From Pseudarthrobacter sp. (GTDB lineage: Bacteria > Actinomycetota > Actinomycetes > Actinomycetales > Micrococcaceae): a stretch of DNA of 5,439 bases. The DNA is taken from NCBI GenBank assembly GCA_013362385.1, contig JABFWC010000361.1, positions 1 to 5,439 on the forward strand. The letters are read 5' to 3'. Made by a program: the position numbers and the translations under genes. Below, piece by piece: positions 1-5,145 of this stretch. Each line of letters starts with the position of its first letter. Positions within the stretch are counted from its first letter, which is position 1. Below the pieces are notes generated by a model that was given only the letters and a program-made list of their open reading frames with translations, ran no database searches and was not told the origin of the DNA.

Positions 1-239
1 GGCTGTCCGTGATCTTCGTGGTGCTCAGCATCGTCGTGATTGCGACGGCGCTGCTCGCCACCGCCAAGGCGTTCCGGGACAGTTCGGCAGGGACAGCCGC
101 CACCGACAACGAGGACCCGCTGGTTCCTTCACGCGTCTTCGCGCCCGCCGGGCTGGTGCCGACGGCCGCCGAGCGCGAACTTGCCGCCGAATGGGAGAAG
201 CTCCCGGCCGAAGCCCGGCTTGAGCGGGCGGGCCACTGA
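1..239 (+). CDS. cstA: CstA-family carbon starvation protein / pyruvate transporter, C-terminal fragment
   Basis: This is the 3' end of a gene that begins before the window. The first complete codon is at position 3, and 78 residues remain before the TGA at 237-239. The fragment opens with a hydrophobic stretch (LSVIFVVLSIVVIATALLATA) that reads as the last transmembrane helix. A soluble tail follows, with the segment DPLVPSRVFAPAGLVPT and an acidic end. From memory, actinobacterial CstA proteins end in a similar way. CstA transporters are inner-membrane peptide/pyruvate carriers induced by carbon starvation. The identification rests mainly on the next gene, a ybdD-type partner whose ATG overlaps this stop codon by one base, an arrangement typical of cstA-ybdD pairs. 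A GTG at position 9 could be read as a start, but the frame stays open to the window edge, so I treat it as internal. The transporter core is not visible. Confidence 0.72.
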   Translation, partial: LSVIFVVLSIVVIATALLATAKAFRDSSAGTAATDNEDPLVPSRVFAPAGLVPTAAERELAAEWEKLPAEARLERAGH

Positions 240-442
240 TGGGCACGGGCATCGCCCTGGTGGCCAACGGGTTCCGCGGGTTCGCCCGCTACCTTGGCGG
301 GATCATGGGCGCTGACGCCTACGCCAAGTACCTCGAACACCACAAGGCGGCCGGACACGGTGAGGCCCCGCTGACCGAGCGCGAGTTCTGGCGGGACCGC
401 ACGGACCGCCAGGACAGCAACCCCCAGGGCAGGTGCTGCTGA
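239..442 (+). CDS. ybdD: YbdD/YjiX family CstA-associated small protein
   Basis: This 67-residue protein matches the YbdD/YjiX family in length and pattern. Residues 17-31 contain the YLGGIMGADAYAKYLEHH block, similar to the Y-L-G...M-G...Y-x-x-Y-x-x-H pattern I recall for E. coli YbdD. Residues 45-54 (LTEREFWRDR) match the family's T-x-x-E-F-(F/W)-R-x-R motif. The last residues are Arg-Cys-Cys, the hallmark C-terminus. In E. coli such proteins are encoded next to CstA or BtsT, and YbdD is reported to be needed for pyruvate uptake by CstA; the molecular role is unclear. The ATG shares its A with the TGA of the upstream gene (TGATG), implying translational coupling, and no separate strong ribosome-binding site is visible. 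Some relatives are selenoproteins at the C-terminal Cys position; here both codons are TGC, so this is the cysteine form. Confidence 0.9.
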   Translation: MGTGIALVANGFRGFARYLGGIMGADAYAKYLEHHKAAGHGEAPLTEREFWRDRTDRQDSNPQGRCC

Positions 443-519
443 TTGAGCCCGCAGCGGACAAGGCCTCTACGGCACTTCATCAAGGGCTTGGGGCTGACGG
501 CGCATGAGAGTATGAACGC
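443..519 (+). other. Spacer between ybdD and bpa, with the bpa ribosome-binding site
   Basis: This 77-bp gap separates the transporter pair from bpa. A GAGAG Shine-Dalgarno-like sequence at 506-510 lies 9 bases before the bpa ATG and fixes that start. I see no strong terminator hairpin; the only inverted match is a 5-bp AGCCC/GGGCT pair (446-450 and 484-488). It is therefore open whether bpa has its own promoter or is partly read through from cstA-ybdD. Two tiny reading frames (504-515 and 512-523) run into the bpa start, the second overlapping it as ATGA. Confidence 0.5.
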
Positions 520-1146
520 ATGAGCGATGCCAATGACACTCAGGCAGCTGAGGACCTACCGGTAGAAGGCACCCCCGTTGACGACAGCCAGGAGCCCGTG
601 GGGGCCCAGGCCGCAGCCGACGGCAGGCCCCGCGGCAGCCACCTGTCGGACCTGGTGGACGAGCCGGCGAAGGTGATGCGGATCGGCACGATGATCAGGC
701 AGCTCCTTGAGGAGGTGAAGTCCGCACCCCTGGACGATGCCGCGAGGGGCAGGCTGGCGGCCATCCACGAACGGTCCATCAAGGAACTGGAAGACGGGCT
801 CGCGCCGGAACTTGTGGCGGAACTGGACAGGATCAGCCTGCCGTTCTCCGACGACGCCACTCCGTCCGACGCCGAGCTGCGCATCGCCCAGGCCCAACTG
901 GTGGGCTGGCTGGAGGGCCTGTTCCACGGCATCCAGACAGCCATCGCGGCGCAGAACGCAGCCAGGGAACACGCCGCGGCCCAGATGCAGCTGCGCCAGC
1001 TGCCGCCGGGCACCGTGATTGCGCCCGGCGTCGTCATCGGTGAAAACGGCGAGCCGCAGCGTGCCCCTGCCGGTGCCCGGCAGGGGCCGCCCGCGCAGCC
1101 AGGCCGGCGTGAAGACCCGGACCACGGTCCGGGCCAGTACCTGTAG
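520..1146 (+). CDS. bpa: Bacterial proteasome activator Bpa (PafE)
   Basis: This 208-residue protein is the ATP-independent activator of the 20S proteasome. Family members form dodecameric rings that dock on the proteasome alpha ring and open its gate for unfolded or non-pupylated substrates such as HspR in Mycobacterium tuberculosis. The conserved helical core spans about residues 43-150. It includes SDLVDEPAKVMRIGTMI (43-59), a long block around IKELEDGLAPEL (87-98), and DAELRIAQAQLVGWLEGLFH (117-136), nearly identical to what I recall of the mycobacterial protein. The last four residues, GQYL (205-208), are the docking motif that inserts into pockets of the alpha ring. The N-terminal 40 residues are acidic and probably disordered. 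The linker between core and tail (about 155-200) is Pro/Gly-rich and longer than in the roughly 174-residue M. tuberculosis protein as I remember it. The start at 520 has GAGAG 9 bases upstream. The next gene starts 7 bases after the stop, so the two are probably co-transcribed. Confidence 0.96.
   Translation: MSDANDTQAAEDLPVEGTPVDDSQEPVGAQAAADGRPRGSHLSDLVDEPAKVMRIGTMIRQLLEEVKSAPLDDAARGRLAAIHERSIKELEDGLAPELVAELDRISLPFSDDATPSDAELRIAQAQLVGWLEGLFHGIQTAIAAQNAAREHAAAQMQLRQLPPGTVIAPGVVIGENGEPQRAPAGARQGPPAQPGRREDPDHGPGQYL
1116..1133 (+). repeat. Perfect inverted repeat in the 3' end of bpa
   Basis: CCCGGACC (1116-1123) and GGTCCGGG (1126-1133) are perfect reverse complements separated by AC. In RNA the tight turn would open the innermost pair, leaving about a 7-bp all-strong stem. 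It lies over the codons for DPDHGPG just before the GQYL tail, and ends 20 bases before the TTG start of the next gene. It could slow ribosomes or influence translation of the downstream gene, but no function is demonstrated by sequence alone. Confidence 0.55.
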
Positions 1147-1153
1147 GTTCCGC

Positions 1154-1597
1154 TTGGGCTTTTTCAGTGCCGCCCGGCAGGGGCGGAAGGATGATGCGGA
1201 ACTGGGCAAGGGATTGTGGCGCCGCGCGCACGACCGCTTCCACCGGGGACTGGACCGCTTCCACCAGGTGCTGGAAGGCGTGGAGGACGACAAGCTGTAC
1301 GGCGAGCTGGTGGACATCGCCAATGAACTCGCGGCGCTGCTGCAAAGGGTCAGGGACGTATGCATGGAAGCGCAACGGCGGGCGCCCAGCGACGGGCTGG
1401 ACATCCCCGCCGGCTTCTCGGACGTGCACCGGTCCCTGTCCAAGGCGGGCAATTCCCTCGCGACCACCGCGGAAGCGGCCGCCATGCTGCGGCTGGCCGT
1501 AGGCCCCGTGCCCGTGGGCGCAGCCTCGGTGCGCCGCCGCGCCGAAGCAGTCTTCCAGCAGGTGGCCGACGCCGAGAGGCAGCTCCGCGGAGAATAG
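1154..1597 (+). CDS. Hypothetical helical protein encoded downstream of bpa
   Basis: I do not recognise a named family for this 147-residue protein. I chose the TTG at 1154 as start. It lies 7 bases past the bpa stop, has an AGG (1145-1147) 6 bases upstream, and begins with a plausible MGFFSAARQ end. The frame is open further upstream, but that part overlaps the conserved end of bpa and looks like out-of-frame bpa sequence. The protein appears soluble and mostly alpha-helical. Residues 14-45 (ELGKGLWRRAHDRFHRGLDRF...) form a basic amphipathic stretch rich in Arg, His and Phe. Residues 47-75 form a Leu-rich helix ending near Cys70, and residues 90-113 and 123-146 look like two more helices. 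There is no signal peptide or transmembrane segment. Its position makes a link to the proteasome or to protein quality control possible, which is inference from context only. Confidence 0.78.
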   Translation: MGFFSAARQGRKDDAELGKGLWRRAHDRFHRGLDRFHQVLEGVEDDKLYGELVDIANELAALLQRVRDVCMEAQRRAPSDGLDIPAGFSDVHRSLSKAGNSLATTAEAAAMLRLAVGPVPVGAASVRRRAEAVFQQVADAERQLRGE

Positions 1598-1714
1598 TTG
1601 CCTTGGGGGCGCGAAAATATTCCCGCGGCAGCCGGAAAACCGCGCCGTTAAGCGTGTGGCTGACAGCGCGGGAATCGGGGGCAAGGACCGCCGGGTGTTT
1701 GGCAGGATGAATCC
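1598..1714 (+). promoter_or_regulatory. Spacer upstream of the aldo/keto reductase, with long imperfect inverted repeat and RBS
   Basis: This 117-bp spacer contains a two-part inverted repeat. ATTCCCGCG (1619-1627) pairs perfectly with CGCGGGAAT (1667-1675). Just inside, CAGCC (1629-1633) pairs with GGCTG (1658-1662). Within the loop a small CGG-AAAA-CCG hairpin is possible (1633-1642). No T-run follows, so it is not a classical terminator, though it could end the bpa transcript or act as an operator or 5' leader structure for the reductase. AGGA at 1704-1707, 7 bases before the ATG at 1715, is a good Shine-Dalgarno sequence. I could not identify a convincing -35/-10 pair. Confidence 0.5.
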
Positions 1715-2560
1715 ATGACTCTTTCACCTACCTTGACTTTCAACGACGGAAACACGATCCCCCAGCTCGGCTACGGTGTGTGGCAGGTTGAGGACGACGT
1801 GGCAGAGAAGGTTGTCCGCCAGGCGTTCGAGGCCGGCTTCCGACACATCGACACGGCAAAGATCTACGGTAACGAGGCTGGCGTAGGCCGCGCCATCGCC
1901 AGTTCCGGGCTCTCCCCGGAGCAGATCTTCATCACCACCAAGCTGTGGAATGCGGACCAGGGGTACGAGTCGACCCACGCCGCCTTCGAGGAATCGATGG
2001 ACCGGCTTGGCCTGGAAACCCTGGACCTCTACCTGATCCACTGGATGCAGCCGAAACAGGACAAGTACGTCGACACCTGGAAGGCGCTGATCGAACTCCA
2101 GAAACGCGGCCGGGTCAAGTCGATCGGTGTCTCCAACTTCACGGTCGAGGGCCTGCAGCGCCTCATCGACGAAACCGGCGTGGTTCCGGCCATCCACCAG
2201 ATCGAACTGCACCCGTACTTCAGCCAGCGTGAACTGCGCGAGTTTGGTGCTGCCAACGGCATCCTGACCCAGGCATGGTCCCCGCTGGGCCAGGGCGGCG
2301 AACTGCTGCAGGACCCCACGGTGGCATCCATCGCGGCCAAGCACCAGGCAACGCCGGCCCAGGTGGTCATCGCCTGGCACCTGGCCATCGGTAACGTGGT
2401 CATTCCCAAGTCCGTCACCGAGTCCCGCATCAAGGAGAACTTCGCTGCCCTCGAGGTGGCCCTGGACGCGGAGGACGTTGAAGCGATCAACGCCCTGGAC
2501 AAGACCGCCAGCGGCGAGGGCCGCATCGGGCCGGACCCCGCGGTTTCCGATTTCGCGTAA
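1715..2560 (+). CDS. Aldo/keto reductase, 2,5-diketo-D-gluconate reductase type
   Basis: This 281-residue cytosolic NADPH-dependent carbonyl reductase has the usual family length. The aldo/keto reductase signature GFRHIDTAKIYGNE (41-54) holds catalytic Asp46 and Tyr51. Lys76 in FITTKLWN and His109 in DLYLIHW complete the D-Y-K-H tetrad. Ser140-Asn141 in IGVSNF and Gln162 fit the nicotinamide contacts, AWSPLGQGG (187-195) forms the cofactor loop, and IPKSVTESRIKEN (230-242) is the signature that holds the NADPH 2'-phosphate. Overall it resembles the AKR5 group of bacterial 2,5-diketo-D-gluconate reductases, but these are broad-specificity enzymes acting on many aldehydes, methylglyoxal and keto acids, so the physiological substrate cannot be read from sequence. 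AGGA lies 7 bases before the ATG. The gene appears monocistronic, with a structured spacer before it and a strong terminator after it. Confidence 0.95.
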   Translation: MTLSPTLTFNDGNTIPQLGYGVWQVEDDVAEKVVRQAFEAGFRHIDTAKIYGNEAGVGRAIASSGLSPEQIFITTKLWNADQGYESTHAAFEESMDRLGLETLDLYLIHWMQPKQDKYVDTWKALIELQKRGRVKSIGVSNFTVEGLQRLIDETGVVPAIHQIELHPYFSQRELREFGAANGILTQAWSPLGQGGELLQDPTVASIAAKHQATPAQVVIAWHLAIGNVVIPKSVTESRIKENFAALEVALDAEDVEAINALDKTASGEGRIGPDPAVSDFA

Positions 2561-2573
2561 CAGGCGAACGGGC

Positions 2574-2602
2574 CGAGGTCTTGGGCCACCCCCATAACCT
2601 CG
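2574..2602 (+). repeat. Small hairpin just after the aldo/keto reductase gene
   Basis: CGAGGT (2574-2579) pairs with ACCTCG (2597-2602). Inside it, TGGG (2582-2585) pairs with CCCA (2591-2594) around a 5-base loop, leaving a symmetric 2x2 internal loop. It sits 14 bases after the stop codon and ahead of the stronger terminator hairpin. It could protect the mRNA 3' end or be chance. Confidence 0.4.
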
Positions 2603-2607
2603 TCAAC

Positions 2608-2653
2608 AGCCCGCGCTGCCGGCACATGCCCGGCAGCGCGGGCTTCCGGCTTT
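2608..2653 (+). terminator. Strong hairpin terminator between convergent genes
   Basis: AGCCCGCGCTGCCGG (2608-2622) and CCGGCAGCGCGGGCT (2630-2644) form a perfect 15-bp stem with a 7-base loop. It is followed on the + strand by a short, interrupted T-rich tail (TTCCGGCTTT, 2644-2653). This is typical of high-GC actinobacteria, where the U-run is often degenerate. It ends the aldo/keto reductase transcript. Because the stem also lies just beyond the stop of the minus-strand gene at 2688, it may stop transcription from both sides, although no T-run follows it on the minus strand. Confidence 0.85.
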
Positions 2654-2687
2654 AATCCTGGGCTTGCAAAGGCGTGCCGGGGGCCGG

Positions 2688-2867
2688 TCAGGCGGCCGCC
2701 TGTACCTGCTCCAGAGTCACAGCGTCCACCACGGCCCAGCTGTCTTCGCCATGGCAGTGCCGCTTGGCGAACCGCTCCGCCTCCTCGAGGGTCTCGAAGA
2801 TCTCGGACCGGGCGCGGCCGCAGTCGGCGTCGAAGTACGTGACGTGAAATTCCTGTGTAGGTTCCAT
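2688..2867 (-). CDS. Small hypothetical protein (59 residues)
   Basis: I do not recognise a named family. The ATG at 2867 gives 59 residues; an in-frame TTG at 2882 would add MQTGF, and neither has a strong ribosome-binding site (a GGA lies only 3 bases before the ATG). The protein is acidic and compact. It has a predicted beta strand (EFHVTYFDAD, 6-15), a charged helix (ETLEEAERFAKRH, 25-37) and a second strand (SWAVVDAVTL, 43-52), which suggests a small beta-alpha-beta fold. It has two cysteines, Cys16 and Cys38, the latter in an HCH triplet (37-39) that could bind a metal or respond to redox. It has no signal peptide. It lies 38 bases downstream of the membrane-protein gene and may be its last operon member. 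Its coding character is supported by a sensible amino-acid pattern and by its position directly before the terminator. Confidence 0.68.
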   Translation of the reverse strand: MEPTQEFHVTYFDADCGRARSEIFETLEEAERFAKRHCHGEDSWAVVDAVTLEQVQAAA

Positions 2868-2905
2868 GAATCCAGTCTGCAACCGGGGTCTGACATTCCC
2901 GGGAG

Positions 2906-4006
2906 TCAGCCCCGCGTGTTGCCGTACCGCCGATCATCCGGACCTGGTGTGGCCCGCACCGTGAGCGTCAGCGCGGCCACGGCGAGCATTTCCAGTGCGG
3001 TCCACGCCAGCGTCCCGCCCCAGATCTCGGGGGAGAAGCTGAGCGCCCCGTCATGCAGCGCCACAGCAGCGAAGTACGGGGCCCAGAACACCACGGGGCA
3101 GAGCGCTGCCGCCGTCATGACCCGGGCGGGACGGTCCGGGGCGGGACGCACCACAGCCCACACCGCGCCAACCAGGACCGCGCCTGCCAGGGCCGCCGGT
3201 ACCAGCCAGGCATCCCGCAGGGCCACCATGACCTGCAGGGCCACGGCCGGGACCAGCGCCATACCGGCGGGCACCACGGCGTGCAGGCGCCAGCGCAGGG
3301 CAAGCAACAGGACGGGCACGAAGACCACGGCCGTCGAGACGAAGAACGTTGCCAGGGACACCATGATGCCCGACGACGTCGGAGGCGCCACCACCGGCGT
3401 CGTCCCGGGAACGCTGGTGTAGGTCTGGATCAGCCCGTGGCGCGCGAAGACGGCGAACTCCTGCAGGATGAACGCCGAAACCATGCCCGCGAGCAGGGCG
3501 CTGGCAACGGCGGGCACCAAGCGGGTCCACGGCCGCGCCGGCGAATGCCAGGCAGCGGAGAACGGCGCACCCAGGATGAGGAAGCCGCCGGTGGCCAGTC
3601 CCAGGTGGGACGGGCTGAACAGCGCGCTGATGCCCTGCTCGATGCCGAACGCGGAATGCCAGGCAAAGTCTGCCACGCCGGACGCGAGGAACAGGGCCAC
3701 GCCCGCAGCCGCTGGCCCGTAGCCGGCGGGCACCGCGTCCGCCCACCGTGTGCCGGCGGCATGCCGGCGCCAGGTCAGTGCGGCGATCCAGAGGGCGCAG
3801 GCGGTGAAGCCCGAGTAGAGGACCGCGTGCCAAGGTGTGAAGAAGGTCTCCAGGTCACGGAGGTTGTTGTGCGCCCAGCCGTCCACATAAGTTCCGGTGA
3901 GGAGCCAGATGCCGGCTGCGAGGGTGATGGCGTCTTCCACTGCCGTGGTGGGGCGGTGGACTGATACTGGCGGGATCGCAAAGGCATGAGCTGCGGCGGC
4001 GTCCAT
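2906..4006 (-). CDS. Multi-pass integral membrane protein of unknown function
   Basis: This 366-residue protein has about nine or ten hydrophobic helices, at roughly residues 24-41, 60-80, 98-116, 134-152, 163-183, 214-237, 246-262, 268-287, 298-318 and 330-350. I cannot name a family. The N-terminal half carries polar and aromatic motifs at helix ends that look conserved rather than random: YVDGWAHN (40-47), LETFFTPWHAVLYSG (52-66), GVADFAWHSAFG (110-121) with Glu123 nearby, and SPSHLGLATGG (131-141). The clustered Asp42, His46, Glu53, His60, Asp113, His117 and His134 could form a metal- or haem-binding or catalytic site within the membrane. That is inference. There is no cleavable signal peptide; residues 1-22 are a short cytoplasmic or flexible lead. 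The ATG at 4006 is preceded by TACTGT and 6 bases, with no good Shine-Dalgarno sequence, so the mRNA may be leaderless. Confidence 0.85.
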   Translation of the reverse strand: MDAAAAHAFAIPPVSVHRPTTAVEDAITLAAGIWLLTGTYVDGWAHNNLRDLETFFTPWHAVLYSGFTACALWIAALTWRRHAAGTRWADAVPAGYGPAAAGVALFLASGVADFAWHSAFGIEQGISALFSPSHLGLATGGFLILGAPFSAAWHSPARPWTRLVPAVASALLAGMVSAFILQEFAVFARHGLIQTYTSVPGTTPVVAPPTSSGIMVSLATFFVSTAVVFVPVLLLALRWRLHAVVPAGMALVPAVALQVMVALRDAWLVPAALAGAVLVGAVWAVVRPAPDRPARVMTAAALCPVVFWAPYFAAVALHDGALSFSPEIWGGTLAWTALEMLAVAALTLTVRATPGPDDRRYGNTRG

Positions 4007-4012
4007 AGCTCA

Positions 4013-4018
4013 ACAGTA
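4013..4018 (-). promoter_or_regulatory. Candidate -10 box for a leaderless transcript of the membrane-protein gene
   Basis: On the minus strand TACTGT fits the actinobacterial TANNNT -10 pattern. It ends exactly 6 bases before the ATG at 4006, which would place the transcription start at or next to the A of the start codon. No clear -35 is visible at the right distance; TTGCCT (4048-4043) is 24 bases away, which is too far. Confidence 0.45.
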
Positions 4019-4063
4019 GGTCCCGCTGCCGTCCGGGGCGAGAGGCAATGCGGCGTTGGCCGG

Positions 4064-4107
4064 CCCTGGGTCCGGACCCCGTCCACCCTGGGCTCGGACT
4101 CCGTCAA
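4064..4107. repeat. Imperfect 22-bp tandem duplication at the end of the coiled-coil gene
   Basis: Two adjacent 22-bp units, 4064-4085 and 4086-4107, match at 18 of 22 positions. Both begin CCCTGGG and share CGGAC and CCGTC. The second unit overlaps the TGA stop (4106-4104 on the minus strand) of the coiled-coil gene. The first unit contains the perfect 12-bp palindrome GGGTCCGGACCC (4068-4079). It occupies about half of the spacer before the membrane-protein gene. It may be a remnant of slippage duplication or a paired protein-binding site. Confidence 0.6.
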
Positions 4108-5066
4108 CTGCCCAGCCGGAGAACACGTTCCTGTGCCAGCATCGCGGTGCGGCCGGCTTTGTCGGCGGCCCGTGCCGCCTGCTTCGCTTCAGCAGCCGTA
4201 GCCGAAAGCTTTTTCCGCGCCCGGTCCAGGTCCTCTTCGGCGGTCCTGAGTCTGTCGCGGAGCTCGGCTGTTTCCTGCTGGAGGGCCTCAATGGAGGTGC
4301 GGGCCTCGTCCGCCTGGTGCTGCAGTTCGGCCGCCAGGCGGGCGGTTTCGGTCTCTTCGGCCCGTGCCTGGGCAAGGGCCGCCTTGGCACGTTCCAGCGC
4401 AGGAGGTGAAACCGGCCGCGGGGCCTGCCTGACGGCCTCAAGCCGTGGCTTGGCGGGCTTGGGCTGGGAGGCGCGCTCCGTCGTCGTACTCTTCTTTGCC
4501 GCCGGTCCCCGAGCCGGCTGCGGAGCCGGGGGAGGGGACGCGACGGCGGGCAGCATCGTAGGCAGGGCCACCGCCCCGTCGAGGTCCGCGGCGTTGACGC
4601 CGTCGGCCGAAAGGACCTTCAGGAGGCGTCCGCTGATGACGGCGGCAGCGGCGCCCTCGTCCGCAGTGAGTGCACGCAACGTTTCCTCGACATCGGTGGC
4701 CATGGCATCGCTGATGGGCCGCCCCTGCTCCTGAGCCACCATCCGGGCCGTATCGACGGCTGCAGCCAGGAGGGTGCGGCGCTCGCGTCCCAGCTCCCTG
4801 AGGGTCGCGGCGTCCAGCGACCCCTGGGCGGCGCGCATCCGGGCACCGAGGCCGGCCAACCCGTCCAGGACATCGGGCCGCTGCCGTGCGAGCATGTTGA
4901 GGGCCCAGGCGGCCACCGACGGCTTCGGCAGCGCCCTGACGGCTGCTGCCAGCTCCTTGTCCCGTCCGGCGGCCTCCTTGGCCGCGGCGGTTCGGGCCGC
5001 AATGAAGTCCTCCAACGGGCCGGCGTACAGCCTGTTGGCCGTGTCAGCCAGGACTTCGTCTTCCAT
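4104..5066 (-). CDS. Hypothetical protein with N-terminal helical domain and C-terminal coiled coil
   Basis: I do not recognise a named family, though the opening pattern resembles unnamed actinobacterial proteins I have seen. The 320 residues divide in three. Residues 1-170 form an Ala/Leu-rich helical domain, including NRLYAGPLEDFIAARTAAAKEA (11-32) and KELAAAVRALPKPSVAAWALNMLAR (37-61). Residues 171-222 form a Pro/Ala/Lys-rich flexible linker. Residues 223-312 form a long Ala/Glu/Arg coiled coil with heptad-like spacing (ALAQARAEETETARLAAELQ... and ELRDRLRTAEEDLDRARKKL). There is no signal peptide or membrane helix. The basic PKPSVAAW segment and Lys-rich linker would allow nucleic-acid or polyphosphate binding, but this is a guess. 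The ATG at 5066 has TAAGAT ending 6 bases upstream and no clear Shine-Dalgarno sequence. Another ATG at 5074 is in a different frame. Confidence 0.85.
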   Translation of the reverse strand: MEDEVLADTANRLYAGPLEDFIAARTAAAKEAAGRDKELAAAVRALPKPSVAAWALNMLARQRPDVLDGLAGLGARMRAAQGSLDAATLRELGRERRTLLAAAVDTARMVAQEQGRPISDAMATDVEETLRALTADEGAAAAVISGRLLKVLSADGVNAADLDGAVALPTMLPAVASPPPAPQPARGPAAKKSTTTERASQPKPAKPRLEAVRQAPRPVSPPALERAKAALAQARAEETETARLAAELQHQADEARTSIEALQQETAELRDRLRTAEEDLDRARKKLSATAAEAKQAARAADKAGRTAMLAQERVLRLGS

Positions 5067-5072
5067 GCCGCC

Positions 5073-5078
5073 ATCTTA
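5073..5078 (-). promoter_or_regulatory. Candidate -10 box for a leaderless transcript of the coiled-coil gene
   Basis: On the minus strand TAAGAT fits TANNNT and is close to the TATAAT consensus. Exactly 6 bases (GGCGGC) separate it from the ATG at 5066, placing the likely transcription start at the start codon. No good -35 is visible. It lies in the 91-bp divergent spacer shared with the flavoprotein gene. Confidence 0.5.
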
Positions 5079-5145
5079 GGCGGGAGGGCAGCCATGGCGT
5101 CGTGGACCGGGCCGATCAGCCCTGTTGCTCATCCGCCGGTAGGGG

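Noticed and set aside
440..442. Possible selenocysteine reading of the TGA that ends the ybdD-type gene
   Set aside because: Some relatives are selenoproteins, but here the two terminal Cys codons are both TGC and the TGA follows the normal Arg-Cys-Cys end. Reading through would add an unlike tail of about 26 residues up to 523.
488..516. TTGGGG (488-493) and TATGAA (511-516) with 17-bp spacing as a bpa promoter
   Set aside because: Transcription would start at about 523, after the bpa ATG at 520, and TATGAA lacks the conserved final T. The GAGAG ribosome-binding site implies a leadered mRNA starting further upstream.
504..523. Two tiny frames (Met-Arg-Val and Met-Asn-Ala) just before and overlapping the bpa start, as a leader peptide
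   Set aside because: Three-codon frames arise easily by chance; neither has a good ribosome-binding site or any attenuator-like structure around it.
556..1485. Long minus-strand open frame of 309 codons opposite bpa and the following gene
   Set aside because: It is antisense to well-supported genes and its composition is that of a high-GC shadow frame, with no recognisable motif.
2029..2937. Minus-strand open frame of 302 codons opposite the aldo/keto reductase
   Set aside because: It crosses the strong terminator hairpin, the small gene and the catalytic region of a certain enzyme gene, and its translation has no family resemblance.
3053..3964. Plus-strand open frame of 303 codons opposite the membrane protein
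   Set aside because: The translation is dominated by Gly, Arg, His and Gln, typical of an antisense shadow, while the minus-strand frame shows regular hydrophobic helices.
4048..4734. Plus-strand open frame of 228 codons opposite the coiled-coil gene
   Set aside because: Its Ser/Ala/Arg-rich low-complexity translation is the complement of Ala/Glu/Arg codons in the real coiled coil.
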